64,000 nt of DNA, from assembly GCF_029960785.1 (NCBI RefSeq), contig NZ_JASBQE010000008.1, positions 1 through 64,000 of the forward strand, given 5' to 3'. This DNA is from Polyangium sp. 15x6 (lineage in GTDB: Bacteria; Myxococcota_A; Polyangia; Polyangiales; Polyangiaceae). The position numbers and the translations under genes are program-made. Of this stretch, positions 57,830 to 64,000 are shown piece by piece. Every line of letters begins with the position of its first letter. Within the stretch, counting starts at the first letter, position 1. The notes under the pieces are model-generated. The model made no database searches, was not told the origin of the DNA, and worked only from the letters and a program-made list of their open reading frames with translations.

Positions 57830-59951
57830 GCGGCGTCGGCGTCGAGGACGGCGCGCCGAGCGCGTCCATCGCCGCCGGCAGGATCACGGCGAACGTCGAT
57901 CCTTTGCCCTCGTACGATCGCACCTCGATACGCCCGCCCGCGCCCTGGGCGATGCGCTGGCTGATCGCGAGCCCGAGCCCCGTGCCCTTCTCCTTCGTGG
58001 AGAAGAACGGGAGGAAGATGTTCTCCAGCACCTTCTGCGAGATGCCGGGCCCGTTGTCCGCGACCGTGAGCTCCACGAAGGGCTCGTCGGCCATCCCCGT
58101 CCCCGAACGTGTCGTCCCTCGGCCGAGCCGCACGCGCGTCGACACCGTGATCTTCCCCCGCCCCTTCATGGCCTGCGCCGCGTTCCGGTAGAGGTTCATG
58201 AGCACCTGCCGGAGCTTCTCCGGATCGATCGCGACGCGCGGCAGGCTCGAATGGAGGTTCATCTCCACCGTCAGATCCTGGTTCGCGCGTTCGGTCGAGA
58301 GCACCTGGAGCGTGCGTCGCACGACCGCGTTCACGTCGGTCGGCACCACCGCGCCCTGGTTCGCGCGCGCGAGATCGAGGACAGAACCGACGACCCGATC
58401 GAGCCGCTCGACCTCTTCGAGGATGATGCCGATGAACTCGCGCGACTGCGGATCCGGCTCACGCCCATCCGGCGCGGGCTCCGCGAGGAGCTGCGCCGAG
58501 CCCTTGATCGCGCCGAGCGGGTTTCGAATCTCGTGCGCGAGCCCCGCCGCCATCTGCCCGAGCACGGCGAGCCGGTCGCGCTCCTTCATCTGCTGGTAGA
58601 CGCGCGAGTTCTCGATGACCACGCCGACCTGCGTGGCGATCGCGTCGAGCAGCGTGATCTCCTCGGGCGAGAACGCGTCCCGCACGCGCTCGTCGACCAC
58701 CACGAGCAGCCCCACGATCTCGTTGCCCTCAGCCCGGATCCGCAGGACGACCGCGCCGTCCCGCATGCCCCCGAGCACCGCCGCCGCGCTGAGCACCGCC
58801 TCCGACGCGTCCGTGGGCGCGCCCCTCGCCTTGCGCTCGCGCACCTCGCGCTTGAGCTCTTCGAGCGAGAGCGGCCCCACCTCGATCCGGTCGAGCAGCG
58901 CGCGCGCCGTCGCCACCTCGATCCGCGGCGGCGCGCCCTGGCCGAGCGACGCGAGCTTGTCGAACCCCGTGCCGTCCGCGTCGCGCAAATAGAGCGCCGC
59001 CTTCGTCACGCGCCGCGACTGCTCGAGCGCCGTCATCACGATCGACCCGAGGTCGTCGAGCTCGAGCACGTGCACGAGCCGCCGCCGCGCGTCGGCCACG
59101 GATTGTTCGAGGTCGAAACGATCTCGAAAGAAGAGCTTCTGGATCTGCTCGGCGACGCGCTCGCGCAGCGGATCGAAGAGGACGAGGATCACGATCGCCG
59201 CGAGCACGGCGTTCAGGTACATCGTGTTGAAGCCGCCGATGAACGTGATGAGGACGTAGAAGATCCCCGCGATCAGAAAGGCGACGGCCGTGGCGACGAG
59301 CAGGCGCGCGAGCATCTCGTAGACGTCGAGCAGCCGCTCGTGGCGGAGCGCTTGCGCCAGGATGAACAGGAACACCACGCTGAGGGCCGCGCCGACGGGC
59401 GCGGGGTTCACGCCGAGAAACCACGCGAAATCCGCGACGCTCGCGAGGCCGGCGAGCGCGCCGATGACCACGAGGAAGCGGACGCGCCGCTGCGTCGCGC
59501 GCGAGCCGCTCCGCGCGCCGCGTTGCCCGAGCTCCCAGAGCCCCGCCGTGAGGAACGCGAAGACGTAGAAGAACACCGCGCCGCGCACGAGCCAAAAGCC
59601 CTGCTTCGGGCTCAAGACGAGCAGCACCATGGGGATCGCGAGCACGCCCGCGAGGCGCGGAAGTCGGCTCGGTCGATCCCCCTCGTGCGGGATCATCGCC
59701 TCGAAGAGGTGGAGCGCGAACTGCGGCAGGGCCACCGCGAGGATCGCGGTGAAGCGCTCCCAGATCGTCTGCTGGAAGAAGCCGAAGAGGGACTGCGACA
59801 GGTACCAGAGGCCGATGTCACCCGCGAACGCCGCGAAGAGCAGGTGCACGGTGCGGACACGCCCGCGGAGCAGGATCGAGACGGCGATGACGAGCGCGAG
59901 CGCGCCGCAGACGAGCGTGGTCCGGGTCCGGAGATCGATCCCTATCGGCAC
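57813..59951 (-). CDS. Membrane-bound sensor histidine kinase with GAF-like domain
   Basis: 712 residues from the ATG at 59951. The N-terminal third (about 12-265) has eight or so membrane helices (LVCGALALVIAVSILL, LYVFAFLTAGLWELG-like segments, AVAFLIAGIFYVLITFIGG). A GAF-like sensor domain follows (about 290-445), ending DAIATQVGVVIENSRVYQQM. The HisKA H-box is GLAHEIRNPLGAIKG near residue 475. ATPase boxes are N (LMNLYRNAAQAMKG), G1 (VADNGPGIS), F (IFLPFFSTKEKG) and G2 (GTGLGLAISQ). It should phosphorylate a response regulator that is not encoded next to it. It lies 57 bp downstream of the small lipoprotein gene, in the same direction as the sigma-54 activator gene, so probably the third gene of that operon. 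Confidence 0.92.
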   Translation of the reverse strand: MPIGIDLRTRTTLVCGALALVIAVSILLRGRVRTVHLLFAAFAGDIGLWYLSQSLFGFFQQTIWERFTAILAVALPQFALHLFEAMIPHEGDRPSRLPRLAGVLAIPMVLLVLSPKQGFWLVRGAVFFYVFAFLTAGLWELGQRGARSGSRATQRRVRFLVVIGALAGLASVADFAWFLGVNPAPVGAALSVVFLFILAQALRHERLLDVYEMLARLLVATAVAFLIAGIFYVLITFIGGFNTMYLNAVLAAIVILVLFDPLRERVAEQIQKLFFRDRFDLEQSVADARRRLVHVLELDDLGSIVMTALEQSRRVTKAALYLRDADGTGFDKLASLGQGAPPRIEVATARALLDRIEVGPLSLEELKREVRERKARGAPTDASEAVLSAAAVLGGMRDGAVVLRIRAEGNEIVGLLVVVDERVRDAFSPEEITLLDAIATQVGVVIENSRVYQQMKERDRLAVLGQMAAGLAHEIRNPLGAIKGSAQLLAEPAPDGREPDPQSREFIGIILEEVERLDRVVGSVLDLARANQGAVVPTDVNAVVRRTLQVLSTERANQDLTVEMNLHSSLPRVAIDPEKLRQVLMNLYRNAAQAMKGRGKITVSTRVRLGRGTTRSGTGMADEPFVELTVADNGPGISQKVLENIFLPFFSTKEKGTGLGLAISQRIAQGAGGRIEVRSYEGKGSTFAVILPAAMDALGAPSSTPTPLSRSA

Positions 59952-60008
59952 GACGAGAGCGTAACGCGCCGCCCCGGGGACGTCCCCGATCGATCGCCCG
60001 GTGTGCTC

Positions 60009-60358
60009 CTAGTCTTGCTTCGTCCCGGTGCCCGGCGAGCTCTGCGTGCCGGCGCCGGGGACCCACGGCAGCGGATCCGGGCCGCTGCGCGTCTCGGGAT
60101 CACACCCGCCGGGCTTCACCGTGACGACCTCGTTCCACGGCAGCGGATCGGGCATGTCGTCGGTCTGCGGAGGCGGCTCGTCGGGCACGCCGGGGGAACC
60201 ACGATCCGGCTGATCTTCCGCGTCGGAAGAGCTCGCCGCGAGCTCCTCGGTGACCTCGTCGAGCGCGGCGCTCTCGTCAGGCGCAACCAGACACCCCGTG
60301 AGCACCGTCGCGACGAGTGCGAAGAGTCCTCCGAGCCCGAGCGATTGTCTCCCAACGT

Positions 60359-60362
<4 letters not shown>
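60009..60362 (-). CDS. Small acidic lipoprotein
   Basis: 117 residues. The signal MNVGRQSLGLGGLFALVATV ends in the lipobox LTGC (Cys24). The mature part is acidic and low in complexity, with a repeated DPLPW motif (DMPDPLPWNEV and GPDPLPWVPG). No domain was recognised. Its ATG overlaps the stop of the sigma-54 activator gene (ATGA), so translation is coupled. It may be an envelope sensor or partner for the histidine kinase downstream; this is inference. Confidence 0.78.

Positions 60363-64000
<3,638 letters not shown>

Overview
The window looks like chromosomal DNA from a myxobacterium, most likely Polyangium/Sorangium-like. The base composition is roughly 70% GC by eye. It carries several family hallmarks: a protein with 19 DUF4215-type CGDG...CDDGN repeats, glycine-rich lipoprotein linkers, TSP3-type calcium repeats with a MYXO-CTERM-like tail, two FHA-DUF4388 proteins, a zinc-ribbon Ser/Thr kinase fused to an ATPase, and a sigma-54 activator with a long helical N-terminus. 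No rRNA, tRNA, CRISPR array, intact insertion sequence or prophage was recognised. The taxonomic call is inference from gene content.

Left part (1-12.2 kb). A giant secreted beta-helix/DUF4215 protein, cut by the window edge, is divergent from a co-directional set: FHA protein, 2-oxoglutarate/Fe(II) oxygenase, creatininase-family hydrolase and PaaA/PaaC-like di-iron protein. A small Cys-containing secreted protein, a carboxypeptidase-regulatory-domain protein and a YkgJ-type cysteine-cluster protein follow.

12.2-23.8 kb is envelope and secretion territory. An expansin-like lipoprotein, a GH13 glucosidase and a large lipoprotein form a leftward group. An L,D-transpeptidase and a FUSC-family transporter run rightward. 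Two tandem paralogous secreted proteins come next, and between and beside them lie decayed copies of the 3' ends of the transpeptidase and transporter genes, the scar of an old segmental duplication. A lipoprotein esterase closes the block.

24-29 kb holds a compact ACP / CFA-like methyltransferase / fatty-acyl-AMP-ligase operon with ATGA overlaps, a convergent alpha/beta hydrolase and a glutaryl-CoA-dehydrogenase-type flavoenzyme. 29-40 kb holds a surface protein with DUF11 and calcium repeats, an FHA-DUF4388 regulator, a 1609-residue metzincin lipoprotein with a possible sigma-54 promoter, hisD and a SUKH/SMI1 protein.

40-54 kb holds a uracil phosphoribosyltransferase, an App1-like phosphatase overlapping a multidomain kinase, a divergent GspE-N protein, a CaiB/AMACR-type racemase or transferase followed by an SCP2 protein, a copper-type P1B ATPase with duplicated YHS domains, and an isolated ribosomal L3 gene followed by rlmE and a ChaC-like gene. 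54-64 kb holds the second FHA-DUF4388 protein, a 3,5-diaminohexanoate dehydrogenase (kdd) upstream of fhs, and a probable leftward signalling operon: sigma-54 activator, small lipoprotein, histidine kinase. The activator gene is open to the right edge and may be incomplete.

The best candidates for something undescribed are the ACP-methyltransferase-FAAL lipid cassette, the oxygenase/creatininase/di-iron cassette, the tandem secreted paralogs with decayed gene scars, and the large repeat-built surface protein. Starts were chosen from Shine-Dalgarno matches, overlaps and similarity between paralogs; where this was weak the entry says so.
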